Positions 26,901-41,900 of a stretch of 64,000 nt of DNA are shown here, piece after piece. The notes under the pieces are model-generated. The model was given only the letters and a program-made list of their open reading frames with translations. It did not search any database and had not been told where the DNA came from. The stretch is from Atherix ibis (Eukaryota > Arthropoda > Insecta > Diptera > Athericidae), in contig OY282609.1 in the NCBI GenBank assembly GCA_958298945.1, forward strand, positions 12,506,326 through 12,570,325, given 5' to 3'. The position numbers and the translations under genes were made by a program. The first letter of the stretch is position 1; each line of letters begins with the position of its first letter.

Positions 26901-29900
26901 GCAAAGCTGAGCTTCAAAATGTGGGGCGCTTTAAGTCCCACACAGGAAACAGAACGTACTGTGCTCGATCCGATACCGAACAATTCCAATGAATCAGTTG
27001 ACCAACAGAGTGGAGCACCGCCGAAACGGAGTATAGGACAAGCTGAAATTGAGAGCTCCTTATATAAGGTGAGCGACGAATCTTATAGAAATTTTTATAG
27101 AATCGATCAAAAAATTAATTACAGTACGACGGTACGTTTTCGGATCATCTGGAAATGCTGGTCCAAATGGGCTATGTGGTGCTATTTTCAGCTGCATTCC
27201 CATTGGCTGGACTGTGTGCACTTGCCAATAATCTTCTGGAAATCCGTTCAGATGCATTCAAATTAGCTCATGTTCATCAAAGGCCTTTTGGCCAACGAGT
27301 GGCCAATATCGGAACATGGCAGAATGCCCTAAGTTTACTGGGCTTAGCGGCAGTCATCGTTAATTGTGCTCTGATTGGAATGTCGGGACAGGTTTCACGT
27401 CTGTGGCCAGGATTGACTACAACGCAAACGATTATTTTGATTGTCGCTCTAGAGGTGTGTGATTTTACTTGTTTTCTTCTTACTTTTATATTTTAAAAGT
27501 GAGCATTATTTTATATAGGTAGTAAAATTTCTTAAATTTAATCTCTGATTTGGAATAGTAATAGTTTAAACGGTACAGTTCTATAATTTGCCAATTATTA
27601 AATAAATATATTATTTAAGATACAATTTATTTAGCATAAAATTTACCATTTTATAAAAATTTAGATGTATTAGAAAATATACCAATCGAATGCTTGAACG
27701 TGAGGCTTTAGATAATAATATTTCGACCAAAATATTCTTAAGCGACGAGGGGTCATTTCTCGCTCGGTGGAAACGTAATAGGCAAAATTGTGGTATATAT
27801 GAGGCATTGCAAACCCATAGTATTAGTCGTATATTTGCCATTTTATAATAATTTATGGTTACCAAAAGGTAAGCCATTTTGCAGCTTGGACATGAGGCTT
27901 CAGATACTAATTTTTTGAACAAAATTTTCTTAAGCAAATGTGGTTTCTTTATCGCTCGATGAAAACGTTAATAGTCAAAATTACCATATATGAGGCTCTA
28001 AAAACCCGCAGTATAAGTCTTATATTTGCCATTTTAAAATAATTTAGGTTTAGCAGAAGGTACGACATTTTGAGTGCTTGAACATGAGGCTTTAGATACT
28101 AATTTTTTAAACAAAATTTTCTTAAGCGATGTGGTTCATTTCTCGCTCGATGGAAATGTTAATAGGAAAAATTACCATATATGAGGCTCTACAAACCCGC
28201 AGTATTAGTCTTATATTTGCAATTTTATAATAATTAAAGTTTAGCAGAAGGTACCGCATTTTGGGTGCTTGAACATGAGGCTTTAGATACTAATTTTTTA
28301 AACAAAATTTTCTTAAGCGATGTGGTTCATTTCTCGCTTAATGGAAACGTTAATAGGAAAAATTACCATATATGAGGCTCTAAAAACCCGCAGTATTAGT
28401 CTTACATTTGTCATTTTAAAATAATTTAGGTTTAGCAGAAGGTACGGTAATTTGAGTGCTTGAACATGAGGCTTTAGATATAAATTTTTTGAACAAAATT
28501 TTCTTAAGCAATGTGGTTTATTTCTCGCTCGATGGAAATGTTAATAGGGAAAATTACCGAATATGAGGCTCTGAAAACCTGGAATATTAGTCTTATATTT
28601 GCCATTTTATAATAATTTAGGTTTAGCAGAAGGTACTGCATTTTGGGTGCTTGAACATGAGGCTTTAGATACTAATTTTTATTTCTCGCTTAATGGAAAT
28701 GTTAATAGGGAAAATTACAGCATATGAGGCTCTAAAACCTAGAGTATTAGTCTTACATTTGTCATTTTATAATAATTTAGGTTTAGCAGAAGGTACGGCA
28801 TTTTGGGTGCTTGAACATGAGGCTTTAGATACTAATTTTTTAAACAAAATTTTCTTAAGCAATGTGGTTCATTTCTCGCTTAATGGAGACGTTAATAGGA
28901 AAAATTACCATATATGAGGCTCTAAAAACCCGCAGTATTAGTCTTACATTTGCCATTTTATAATAATTTAGGTTTAGCAGAAGGTACCGCATTTTGGGTG
29001 CTTTTGAACATGAGGTTTTAGGTACTAGTTGTTTGAACAAAACTTTCTTAAGCAATATGGGTCCTTTCTCGCTCGATGGAAACATTAATAGGCAAAATTG
29101 CCATATATGAAGCTCTAAAAACCCACAGTATTAGTCTTACATTTGCCATTTTATAATAATTATAATTTAGCAGAAGATATGCCATTTTGGGTTCTGTTGA
29201 ACATGAGGCTTTAGATACAAATTTTTTGAACAAAATTTTCTTAAGCAATGTGGTTCATTTCTCGCTTAATGGAAATGTTAATAGGGAAAATTACCGAATA
29301 TGAGGCTCTAGAAACCTGGAGTATTAGTCTAAAATTGGCTATTTCGTGTCGTGCTGTTCAAAACAAAGATTAACAGAATAAACGGTTGATAACTGCGTCT
29401 TCTTTCTCTTTTTCCCTTTCCGCCAAGTTGTCTTTCTTTTTAAAGGCTCTGAAAGCGCAACTGTAGGCCACATCGAAGAATTATATTATTGTTGACCGAG
29501 AGCACATAAAAAAAAACCTCTGACTTTAATTATGATGAAAATAATACAAACAAATTTAATTTGTCCTTATTGAATTTTCTAATTGTTTTCATAACATTTT
29601 GCTCACCTAAATAGCATGTTATGCTTGGACTACGCTCAGCATTGACGTGGCTACTTCCGGAATTACCATCATGGCTGGCTGCGGAAATCGCACGGGCAGA
29701 ACACTGCCGACGTGAGATGCAGTGTAAGGGCACATCACCGAGACCAACTCCACCGTCACCCCCATCCACCACGTCAATATCACAACACGAGATCGAACAG
29801 ATGACTCCAGATGTGGCCACCACTAACGATCAGTCAATAGAGAGCCAACTTTGCGATGACATCGTCTTTGAGCCTGGCTCTCCGGGCAGTCCACTCCTCC

Positions 29901-32900
29901 TCCATCAGCATTTCGATGATCTTCCAATAACACCGCATAACAACACCGATCGAGATATTCATATTCATGAAATTCGAGATTTTTCACCAGGATCACCACC
30001 ATCCCAGGTACAAATTTTACCGATCACTAACACCAACCAATACACGATATTATCTCATCCTCTTGAATTAGCTCTTTTCTTAGTTTCCTTCTATAATAAG
30101 GATAATAACTTTAAAAATTTTATCGTATTTATATTTTTTTTTTTTTTGAAATTAATACTATTTATATTGAAATATGAGATTATGTAAAAATTTGTTCATT
30201 ATTTAACTTTGACAGTAATTAATGCAGTAATTTTTACTTTCTTACATAAAAATTTCATAAGTAATTTGTAATATGTACTCTTATTAGATATTTATTTAAA
30301 TTTTTGTCCTATCTAACAGATTGTTTTTTATTTTCTCTCCACTTTTGTAGACCAGTACAGTTTTAATTCGACCTCTCCAAGACTCACCACATAATAGTGG
30401 TGTGTCCATGCAAAACCTTCCATTAGACATAACACCGTATTCTGGGTATGATCAGATTATTAAAAAAAATTCTCTCAATTTTTCTTCAAAATATCTTCAG
30501 TTTTGTTTTTTAGTTTCAGCTTTTTATTTGCTATGTTTTTTAAAGATTTTTTCTTTTTTAAATTTCTGCCAAATAATTTTCTTTTTTAACGAGTCTTTAA
30601 TTTTTCATCGATTATTTCTATTTCTATGCTACGGTTCTGAGTTATTTGTATCATGTTTTTTTTTAACATTAAAATAATTTGCAATTTTACAAAAAAAAGA
30701 AAAAATTATTATATATTTTTTAGTTAAGTTTTCCTATGAAAAGTTTTTTAAAAAATATTTTCTATACAAGTAGATAAACACACACATTTAAAAATTTATA
30801 CAAAAACATATACAGAAAATGAAGAATATCGAATTTGATGTGTTTTGAATTGGGATACTCTAGAAATAATTCTATTAAATAATTGTTTTTAAAAACTTCA
30901 ATTCATTTTATATGAAAATAAAGAAAATTCAAGTATTTTTTTCTTCCCATTTACTTATTTTATTATTTTTACACAAATTTTTCAACTTAGTTGCATGTTT
31001 TTTTTAAATAAAAATTGTCTTGCATTTTTTATGATTGTATTAATTTTTGACAAATAATTGGATACGAAAATAACGTGCGAATCTTACAAATAATGTAAGT
31101 AAACAAAAATTTCATATTAATAAATTTTTTTTTATCAGTTTCTATTATATTGATAAGGGGCTGGGGGAGGGGGGTTGAAGGTTGGTTAAGGGAAGTCCAA
31201 ACTTTAAAGTCAGAAATTTGAAAATTTTCATAAAAAGAGAAAATGTTTTCGAAAAAGTTGCAGTTTTAAAATTTCAAAAAAAAAAGAAAATATTTAAACA
31301 AAAATTTTATAATTTTAATATTTTATTTAAAAAAATTTATAGTAAATATTATCCATTTTGTAATTTATAAAGTACAGTTCTGTCATTTGATAATTATTAA
31401 ATGAAGATATGATTTTTAGATAGTATTTATTTTGATATAAATTTGCCATATTTTATATTATAAATTATTTTATTTAAAAAAAAAAGGATGCGTTAAATTT
31501 ATGGAAACTTGTAATAAAAATGGTGACTCTACCGCGTTGAGGCGCATTTATGTTATTGCTCAATGTTTATATTGAAAACAAATTTCTCTAATAATAAGGA
31601 TTAACAACATTAAATGATAAAATTTTATTGTATTATCGCACAATTTAAATTTAGTTAAAAAACTTTTTAATGCAATGATATATATTATTAAATATAATTG
31701 ATTAGTTGCAGTCTAAATGCTACAAAATGCAAAAAAACTTAAATTTTAGTTTGGGTTTTTGTGCAGAAAGAAAGGAAAGATAGACTGAACAGGCTCGTAG
31801 TCATTTAAATAGGAAAAAAGTTAAGCCCTCCTAAAGTTCACTACATCGGAAGCTTATTGTAAGCGAAATTTATATGCTTTTAATGTCGGTTGAAACAATT
31901 TTAATAAAAATGTATTCCACATATGTTCGTTTGGCCAGAAATTAAAGAAAGTCGCGGGTCGCTTAAAATTTCATCATGCCTAATAAAGTACAGAAGTACT
32001 TGTGTTAAAAATTATAAAATAATAATAACCTATTCAGATTCATAGACCAGACAAAATAAAAATATCAAAAATATCTTAAGTTTATTGAAATTGCTTCAAG
32101 GTACAGAAATACGAGCTTTTTCAATTGAACTAAAATTTTTGGTAAGTGGACTTAATGATTCAAAAATTGTCGTTATCGAATCATAAGCGAACAAAAAATT
32201 CAGGAAATTTTTTCTCCAGATCCTTGTATACAATATAATGGAAACCAGTAAAAAAAGCACCTTTTCATATAGTTCAGTATATGTACAAGTACTTTAGAAA
32301 ATTCAATCATTAACAGAAAAGCAACAGTTACAGGGATGACAGTTAATTGGCTCATATACCAGTGAGGCATTCATATACCAGGGGTATAAGATTATATCCG
32401 CTGTTTGGTCATAGATGGCGTGAGTGAGCGTATTAAGCTACCGTGGGCACGTCATACTTTTTTTTTTATGAGTTTGACATCTGTCAACATTAATGAATGC
32501 ACATTGTCAGCAATTTCGTACAACAATATACATTTTTCCTTTGATAATCATGTCTGGTTTTGTGCCAGAAAAAGAGCATATGCGGGAAGCTCCACTTTTC
32601 TGCTTCAATTTAAAGAAATCGGCTACCAAATCGCAACAAATGCTTATGGTTGCCTATGGTGACAGTGCTTTATCGAAAACAACGTGCCCAGATTGGTTTC
32701 GTCAGTTCAAAGTCGGTAATTTTGACTTGTGCGACAAGAAGCGTGAAAATCGGCCTAGGAAGGTTGAGGACTATCAATTCCAGGCTCTTTTTGACGAAAA
32801 CGATACCCAATCGCAAAAAATGCTTACGGAGCAATCCGTAAAAATGCTTACATCTCACGAGTTGTTATTCGCCGGTTTGCATCAATTTATCAGCTTCAAC

Positions 32901-35900
32901 TAACCTTTCAGAACGTGGTGCATCTTCGACATCAAAATTGCCGGAACGAATTTTTGCAAACCAGTTTTCGTACTGGCGCTCACTTAACAATTCTTCTCCA
33001 TACACATCGGATAATTTTTTTCTTGCTTGAACAGCATTTTTACCTTTTCTATAGTAAAAAAGTAAAATACGTCGGAAATGCTGTTTTTCACTTTCCATAT
33101 TTAAAAGGGTATCAACCAAAAATTACTATGCAGAATCAATCGAATTTTTTCACAAGCAAGCCTTGTTATGTCAGCTGTCAAAATACATATTAATATGCTT
33201 TTTAAGTGTGAAGTTGGTTGTGCAAAAATACAATTAAGTCCTCTGTTGGCAAAAAACGAAATTACTTTCCGAACAACCCAATATAATTAATCTAATATGG
33301 CAAGATTTAAATAATCTGAATTTAAATTTTTTTTTTTTTATAATTTTTACGTTCTAAAGCATAAATTAGATAATTCTTCGAAAATGTCGAAAAATTAACA
33401 AAAATTTTCAAGTTTCTAAAAAAAATTTGATTATTTTGAGAAATGTTGCTTGGAACAAAAAAAAACTTTTGAAAGCTTTTCCAAACTTTCAACATTTGTT
33501 TTGTTGATTTTCGGGGATCTACCACATTCTACAAAATAATCTATTGTCTTATAGGTTTAATAATTCTAGTAATTATATGAAAAAATACCAGCAAAATTTC
33601 GAAAATGACATCAAGTAAAAAGTACATACGAGGTGTGTTCAAAAAGTATCGCGAATTTTGAATTTCCGCGGGTTTAGTTTATTCGATTTTCGATTTTTTG
33701 TGTGGCGTTATGTTGGTACTCATGTCTTTTACTTATGCCGATAAGTTTGACCATTTTGAATGTTCAGTTAATTTTTGACAGCTGCCATGCTTGCACGTGT
33801 TTTGGTTCGTTTTCGATTTTTGCCAATTCCAAAAAAATGGATCAAAGAATCTGTTTCGGTAACAAGAAAAAGTCACAGGGGGCCAGATTTGGGCAATACG
33901 GTAGCTGCGGCATAATTAATGTCTTGTTTTTGGCCAAAAATTCGCGCACAAGCAACGATGCGTGAGCGGGGGCGTTATCATGGTGCAAAAGCCAAATTTT
34001 GTTCTTCCGAAAATACGGGCGTTTCTGGCTGATTAATTCTCGCAACTTGCGCATAACTTGTAGGTAATATTCTTTATTGACCGGTCTACCCTGTGGCAAG
34101 ATTTCATGATGCACCACGCCCCTGTAATCCATTCAACTGAACTTGATGCGCTTTTTTCGGTTTTGGCTCATGCGGCAGCTTCCATTGGAATAATTGAACT
34201 TTGGTTTTCACATCATAACCATAAACCTATGATTCGTCACCAGCTATGACCTTCTGGAGCAAATTTGGGTCGTCGTGGACGCTCCTTAGCAATGTTAATG
34301 CGATGCTGTTTTTGGTCGAAAATGGGCAAAAATCGAAGACGAGCCAAAACACGTGCAAGCAAGGCAGCTGTCAAAAATTAACTGAACATTCAAAATGGCC
34401 GAACTTGTCGCCATAAGTGAGAGATATGAGTACCAACATAACACCATAAAAAAAATCGAAAATAGAAAGTAAGTAATCTGCGGAAATTCAAAATTTGCGA
34501 TATTTTTTGAACAGGCCTCGTATGTAGAATAAATATTTTATTATAACATTTTTATAGCCCCCGAAAATAGAAAATATCACTTCTTAAAATGCATTAAAAT
34601 ATTATATAAAAAAAAATAAGGATTTTACATAAAAACATAAGTATTTACATACTTATTTTTTTGTGTAAAAAAAAAATTTTGAAAAGAAAAATTCTTTTAT
34701 TTCTGAACAATAAAAAAAAAAAACAAAATAAAATTCGAAATTTCGCTTATTAAAAAATAAATTGATTTATTGCTTTTTATAACCTACAACACAATTTACA
34801 CCATCAACTTTTGAACAACAGGTAACACAGAAAAATTTCAACAATATTGCATATTTTACAATAATAATAATAAGTCTTGATTATTTTCACATAAAGTTTT
34901 TTTTACTTAATATAAACAAAAAATTATAAATGAAAAATAAAAGGCAAAATTCAGAAGGAATTTTAAAAATATTTGAATTTCTTTTAATATTCTTCAGTTT
35001 CTTCTCAATTAATCTATACTTACTCGTATAACACCAAACCAAATATTTTACTCTCTTTTTCACTTCAAATTAAAAGATTTTTTTTTTCCAAAAAAACTAC
35101 ATTAAATTATAATTTTTTTTTCCCGAAAATAATTATTTTTCTCTACTTTTTTAAAAACTTTTATATAAAATAAACTCTGTAATTAAATTATAAAAAAAAA
35201 ACAAAACAAGGATAAATATAAAATTATATAAAAATACGATAAGAAATATTTTAGCGCATGCAAAAGTTGCAAGCAGAAAATGAAAATTCCAGAAATACCT
35301 CCATTCCGAGGACATTCGGTCAAAAATCTTAGCTCATTTGCAAAAATGCACGCTTTTTCAGGGTAATTTTGTATGTTTTTGATATAATAATTGTTATATA
35401 AATGTTTTCATGTGTAAAATGTATATGATTATATTAAAAAATGTTTTTTTATCATTTTATATTTTTGTTTAAATATTGAGAAAAAAATGCATGTGCATTT
35501 TTGAATTTAATTAAATTTTATAAATTTCGTAGAGAGCTTTTGGTAAATTTTCTAGAAAAAATTGCATGTCCTTGTAATACGCTTGATATTGTTGAATTTT
35601 CATATTTTTCATTTTTATATTAGTATTTTTGAATTGAAATAATTGATCCTGGTCTAAATTTGTCATTACAAAAAAAAAAAAAATGTGAAAAATCTGTTTT
35701 TCGAAAAGCAATCGATTAAATTATTTAAATTAATTTATTTTGAATTTTTATTGTGTCGTAAAATTTAGAAAAAAATATTAGTTAAAAAATAATTTCGAAA
35801 TTAATTTATTTTAATTTTGATCTCTTAGAATGATAATTTTTGTTGTAGATTTTTGTTTGTTTAGTCAGTAATAATAAATATTGATTTTGTTTTGTTTTGT

Positions 35901-38900
35901 ATGACGTTTTATGTTTAAAAAATAAAATCCACGTTATTAGATTGTTCTAATTGAGATTTATGCAATGTTTTTAGGCCATCGGCTAGTACAACGGCCTTGT
36001 CGAAGCCGATCCAAATACCAGAAATACCGCCTTTTAGAAAACGATCATCAAATAACGAAGAACAATTAGCAAGTTTGAGTCCGAAAAAACAGAGCTTACC
36101 AAGATCACCTCCGAAAATAACAGAAATACCACCTTACAAACCGAGAAAGTCAAGCGAGTGGACACCGCCACACGAAGTAAAGATAATTCCATTACAATAT
36201 TTATAAAATTAATAATATTAATTACCTGTTCTGAGCACTATTTAAAAGATAAAATAACAATTGTAGGGTGATCCACAAGTAAATCTAATGCCAACCCATG
36301 TGCCCGAATGGATGAAGAGACTGAAGGCGACCGAATCCTCCACAATTCACAGGAGTGTTGACTGCATTGCAACAAAGGTAATTTCCTTGTTTGATTAGAA
36401 TTTTAAATATTATTTTTATTCGATTAAAATTATTGCACAAAATTATTAATAATTTTTGTAAAAAAAAAATTTTTTTTTGTAAGTATTGTAATATTTTAGA
36501 GTGGAAATTTTTTGAAAATTTTCTAAAAAGAAAATAATCGAAAGACTGTAAATAATTATAATTTTTTTCCAAATGCAGATGTTTTTATTATGAAAGATGG
36601 TCAAAAATCATCATTATTAGATCTTGGACACTTAAAAAATTTGCTTGGTTTCGAAAATTTAAGAAAAAATTAATTTTTTTTGTTGAAAGAATTTGAAAGT
36701 TTTTCAAGTTTGCTTTTTACGATTATGTGAAAATTTCAAAAAAAAAAACAAAACCATTAATATTACTCTTTAACATTAAGTATGGAAAGTTGACCCACAC
36801 TAAAAACACCTCCCCTTTAATGTGTTATAACCAATTTTAGTAAAAATTGACTAATTTAATTGCACAAATACTTAAGAAAGGAAACAGTCTGCACGGTTGT
36901 AGCTCTGCTAATTCATGACGTTTCCTGCTTTCAATATCGTTTGCTTATATAACCCTAAAGCAGGATATCGTGCATCCGAAAGAGCTTAACTATTTGATTG
37001 TTAATTAGTATTGACAGCTCCAAGCACCTCCCCAGCAGTGAACACAATTTTCTATATTTGTGATTGAGTTCTTCTTTATTCTTCTTCTTTACATGCATCT
37101 TCGTTTCCGCTAATACAGACGGGTTCTTTTTAAGACTATTGTAGCGCATAAATATCTATAGCCTCCCAAGCCATCCTTGAGTCTAACATTAGGGCTATGA
37201 CATTTCTTCTATTTTCGTATTTAATCGGGTGCAAGTAGGAGAACACGTGCTCCGTACTCTCCATCACCCCGTTACAAGAAGGGCACATTGGGTTATAGTA
37301 TATTTTAAATCGGTATTTGTAAGACTGATAACATCCATGTTCCGTCAATAATTGGGCCAACTTCACCGTGTTGTCGATCTATCAACGGACCCACAACAGA
37401 GGGTAAGCGGTGAGTCCATCTGCCACTAAGAGAAGTGTCAAAATGATTTTACCACCACTGCCTGGATTGATTCCTTCGTTTCCTCTGTATAAGCTTACTG
37501 TCGCGCTAACACGTAACTCCAGCCTTTACGGAGGTATATCCTCTGATACTCATTCGGTAGAATTTCGATCGGTATAATACCGGTAACAAAACAAATGACC
37601 TCGTATGACACCAGCTGGAATGCGCATTGAAGTAGCCTGAGAGAACACCAGCTATCAGTCTACCGTAGCATCACATTTAGGACCACCGGACGAACCAGCA
37701 TCCTATTGTCCACTCTACATGCTGGATTCGGATGGGAAGAACTTGGAGCGGATAGTGACCGACAGATTGGAGCATTACATCGATCCTCAACTTTCCGAAT
37801 TCCAATTCGGATTCATGAAGGGGAGATCGACCATCGACGCGCTGGAACTCGTCATGAACATCGCAAAGGAAGCCATTTCAGGAAAGGGATGGAAAGGCGG
37901 TTCCAAAAAGTATTGCCTCATTGTGACCCTGGACATCAAAAATGCGTTTAACTCGGCCCGCTGGGACCGAGTCTTGGAGGCTCTTGAGAACATGGGGGTG
38001 CCCTACTACCTACGGAGGATGGTCAGATCATACTTCAGTGACCGATTACTACACTACTAGACGGAGGATAGATCAGCGGAGTATGGGGTCACGGGAGGGT
38101 TACCGCAACGCTCTGTCCTGGATGTACGACGGCCTACTCCATCTGGAATTACCGCTGAACACAACACTCATGGCTTTCGCGGACGACATAGCGGTTGTCC
38201 TTGTAGCCAAACACCTGGAGGAACTGAAAGCCGCATTCTCCATCACCATCCGGAGGATAAGACAGTGAATGACATCGGCAGACCTGTCTTTGGCGGAAAA
38301 TAAGACCGAGGCACTCCTTGTGAGTAGCCGGAAGAAAATGGAGACCATCACCATAAGAGTAGGCGACCACGACATCCAGTCGCTACCCTACATCCGGTAT
38401 CTAGGAGTGGTCTTGGATGCCAGACTCAACTACAAGGAGCACATCTCCAGCGTCAGCAGAAAGGCATCAGCAGTACAGGGCGCGCTTTCGCGAATAATGC
38501 CCAATATCGGAGGCCCCAGGCAAATCCGAAGGCGACTACTGGCAACTGTGGTTACCTCCGTCCTGCTATACGGAGCACCAGTGTGGCCGAAATCGCTAGA
38601 GGTAACAACATACCGCAAGACAATGTCATCAGTCCAGCGGCTCTCAGCGATCAAAGTACCGTCAGCATACCGAACGGTATCACACGATGCAGTCAACGTT
38701 GTGGCATCATGCCCATCCATCGACACCCTGGCAGGAGAGCGTGAACGCCAATACCGTAGGAAGAAGGAAAAGCGGCGAAAGGTCCTCTGTGAAGAGAAGA
38801 GACCCGAGAGTCTTCGCCTCTGGCAAGAGAGATGGGACAGCTTGACGAAGTGTCGGTGAACTCATCGGCTGATCCCAGATGTCACCAAATGGGTCACTCG

Positions 38901-41900
38901 CGTGCATGGGGAAGTCGGGTATTACATTACCCAACTCTTGACTGGGCATGGATGCTTTCGGGCATACTTGTACAGATTCAAGAGAACTGACTCCATAAAC
39001 TGTCATCATTGCCCTTCTATGAGGGGACACGGGCAGATCTGGAGAAAAACCTGGACCGTTCCATCAGTCCAGAAAACATAGTGGAGTGCATGCTAAAGAG
39101 CCAAACGGCTTGGAACAGAGTTGCAGAGTACGCGGAATCTTTAATCAAGGATCTTCGCACCACGTACGAAGAATAGGCTGCGAGGCGTCATAATATCGGG
39201 ACAGCAGTAATATCAAATAAGAACGCCCCGGCGAAGTACTATTTACAAAGATTGCCGCCGGGGAACCATCGTTCCGGGAGCAAGGGTAGAGGTACAGGTA
39301 GGTTTTTAGTGGCATAATTATCTTCGCTGCCTTCACATTCACATACAAAAGGTGTTCCTGAAACCTCAGCCACGCATTAAGCATTACCCCGTAGGTATAA
39401 ATATAGCCGCTAAAGGTTCATAATTTTGTTGGATGTCTCTTGTATGTAATAAATACGGGAGAGGGCCTAGCAAAATTCCTTGAGGTAGCCCTGTTCTTAT
39501 TACGTTTAGGTCAGAGTTTTTAGATACATACATAGCTTCAAACTGTTTCTCTGAAAGAGTTATTTTGGGAGATCTCTAAGGCAGTTTGTACGAAAGACCT
39601 TTTCGTCACATCTTGTCAACCAAAAAGATTGCCGGGTACACATTTTGTTTATATTTTTATTTTTGCCACAAAAAAAAATGTTTTTTTTTATTATGCGTTA
39701 TTTATAAATATTATATTTTTTGTGTAAAATATTTAAGCTATTAGCTTTTTTGTAGATTTGTAGTTTTTATTCGTATTTTTGTAACACCAGCAAATTAAAA
39801 AAATCACCAACAATAAATGCACTTACTTTCTATCAATCACTGTTATTGGGTTCTCGGAAAAGTCTTAATGCTATTAGAAGAATCATGATCAATAATGTCC
39901 ATTTTGCTAGATAACTCTTTGCCATCTTTCGGCGAACTTCATAATTCCTCGTTCACAGAAGGACATATCCCTAACGGCAAAAAATTGAACAAGGTGCTGA
40001 TTTACAGCCTCATATGATATAAACGCCATGCAAGACATTTTGAAGAGAGCGAAGCAAGTGGAAGTATGATAGTGCAAGGTTAGGTGAGTATGGCGACTGT
40101 GACAATAATAACATCCTAACCTTCGAGCTTCAATATTTTCTGACGGGTGATTGAATGTGTGTGTGGTCTTGCGTTGTTGTGACGAAACATAACTCCTCTA
40201 TGTGTGGTTCCTTGGTAGAAGCTCAAAAGACACAACACCTTCAAAATCCCACCAGCGAGCATAACCTTCCTCTGATAATGTTCGCTTTCAATGTCGTTTG
40301 AGGTGGATTATTATGACAAGATCAAGACCGCTTTCGCTCCCATCACTTTAAAGGAGGATCGTTTTTCACGTTTTATGAGAATGTCACAGATGTTCATGTA
40401 TGCAATCTAATGAACTTCTTTGAATTCATGAGGAACACAAATACGGAGCTTGTTAATGTATCACAGCTTCTTCAGATGGTCGTGAACGATTGAATGATGG
40501 ATTCAATGTCTCTACAATCTGTCGTGTCGTGAAACGCTGGTTTGACCTTTGTTTATTTGTAAGGTTCCTTAGACATGTGCCAGGGGCCAGTTTATAGCGC
40601 CACGACGATGAGGTCGTTTGGTGACTCCATAGTATGTGTGGGAAGCTATCTCAATTAGACTAGTCTGTGGTTAGTAGTATAGGATATTGAGCATTTTGTT
40701 ATATTTTGTAGAGCAGATTAATATGATAATGGGGTACTAGGGAATGGAGTTGTTGTATCCAGGAGGTATACAATGGAGGAATCCTGCTCGCGAAGTAATT
40801 TTTGCTTATGGTGACATTTATATATGTAGGAAAACCGAGGTTCATGATGAGTGTCACAGTATTGGCTTAAAGGAACGATTGGTTTTGCTAAAAAGGATGT
40901 CATGAGTGAGCGCAGTATATCCACGCCGGATTCTGAGGAGCTTCCGCACCCAGAGTATCGGTATGGAATTTTTTTTTTATGTTTAGATTAATAAGGTACA
41001 GGGGGAAACCTTCAAAAGGTACTCGCCTGGAAGACCTTCTACCTGCCAGATGAGCTATGCGGGATTTTTACCTCGCTAAAACCTATCTGTACCTCTACCC
41101 TTGCTCCCGGAACAATGGTTCCCCGGCGGCACTCTTTGTAAATACTACTTCGCCGGGGCGTTCTTATTTGATATTACTGCTGTCCCGATATTTTGACGCC
41201 TTGCGGCCTATTCTTCGTACGTGGTGCGAAGATATTTAATTAAAGATTCCGCGTACTCTACAACTCTGTTCCAAGCCGATTGGCTCTTCAGCATGCACTC
41301 CACTATGTTTTCAGGACTGATGGAACGGTCCAGATTTCTCTGCAGACCTGCCCGTGTCCCCTCGTAGAAGGGGCATTGGAAGAACACGTTTTCTGCATCT
41401 TCGATCACATCGCGGCAATGATGACAGTTTGGGGAGTCAGTTCTCTTGAATCTGTGCAAGTATGCCCGAAAGCATCCATGCTCAGTCAAGAGTTGGGTGA
41501 TGTAATACCCGACTTCCCCGTGCACGCGAGTGACCCATTTGGTGACATCTGGGATCAGCCGATGAGTCCACCATCCCTTTGTCGAGCTGTCCCATCTCTC
41601 TTGCCAGAGGCAAAGACTCTCGGGTCTCTCGTCTTCACAGAGGACCTTTCGCCGCTTTTCCTTCTTCCTACGATGTTGGCGTTCACGCTCTCCTGCCAAT
41701 ATGTCGATGGGTGCGCATGATGCCACGACGTTGACCGCATCGTGTGATACCGTTCGGTATGTTGACGCAACTCTGATCGCTGAGAGCCGCTGGACTGATG
41801 ACATTATCTTGCGGTATGTTGTTAACTCTAGCGATTACGCGGTATGGATATTGAACAGACTGGTTTGTTGGTACCTATCCAATGAATTAACAGAGATGTG

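Noticed and set aside
38266..38859. TGA read as tryptophan (alternative genetic code), since several TGA codons replace Trp in transposons
   Set aside because: Ano8 uses TGG for Trp throughout and ends at TAG, and the TGA codons occur only in decayed elements. Ordinary G-to-A decay explains them.
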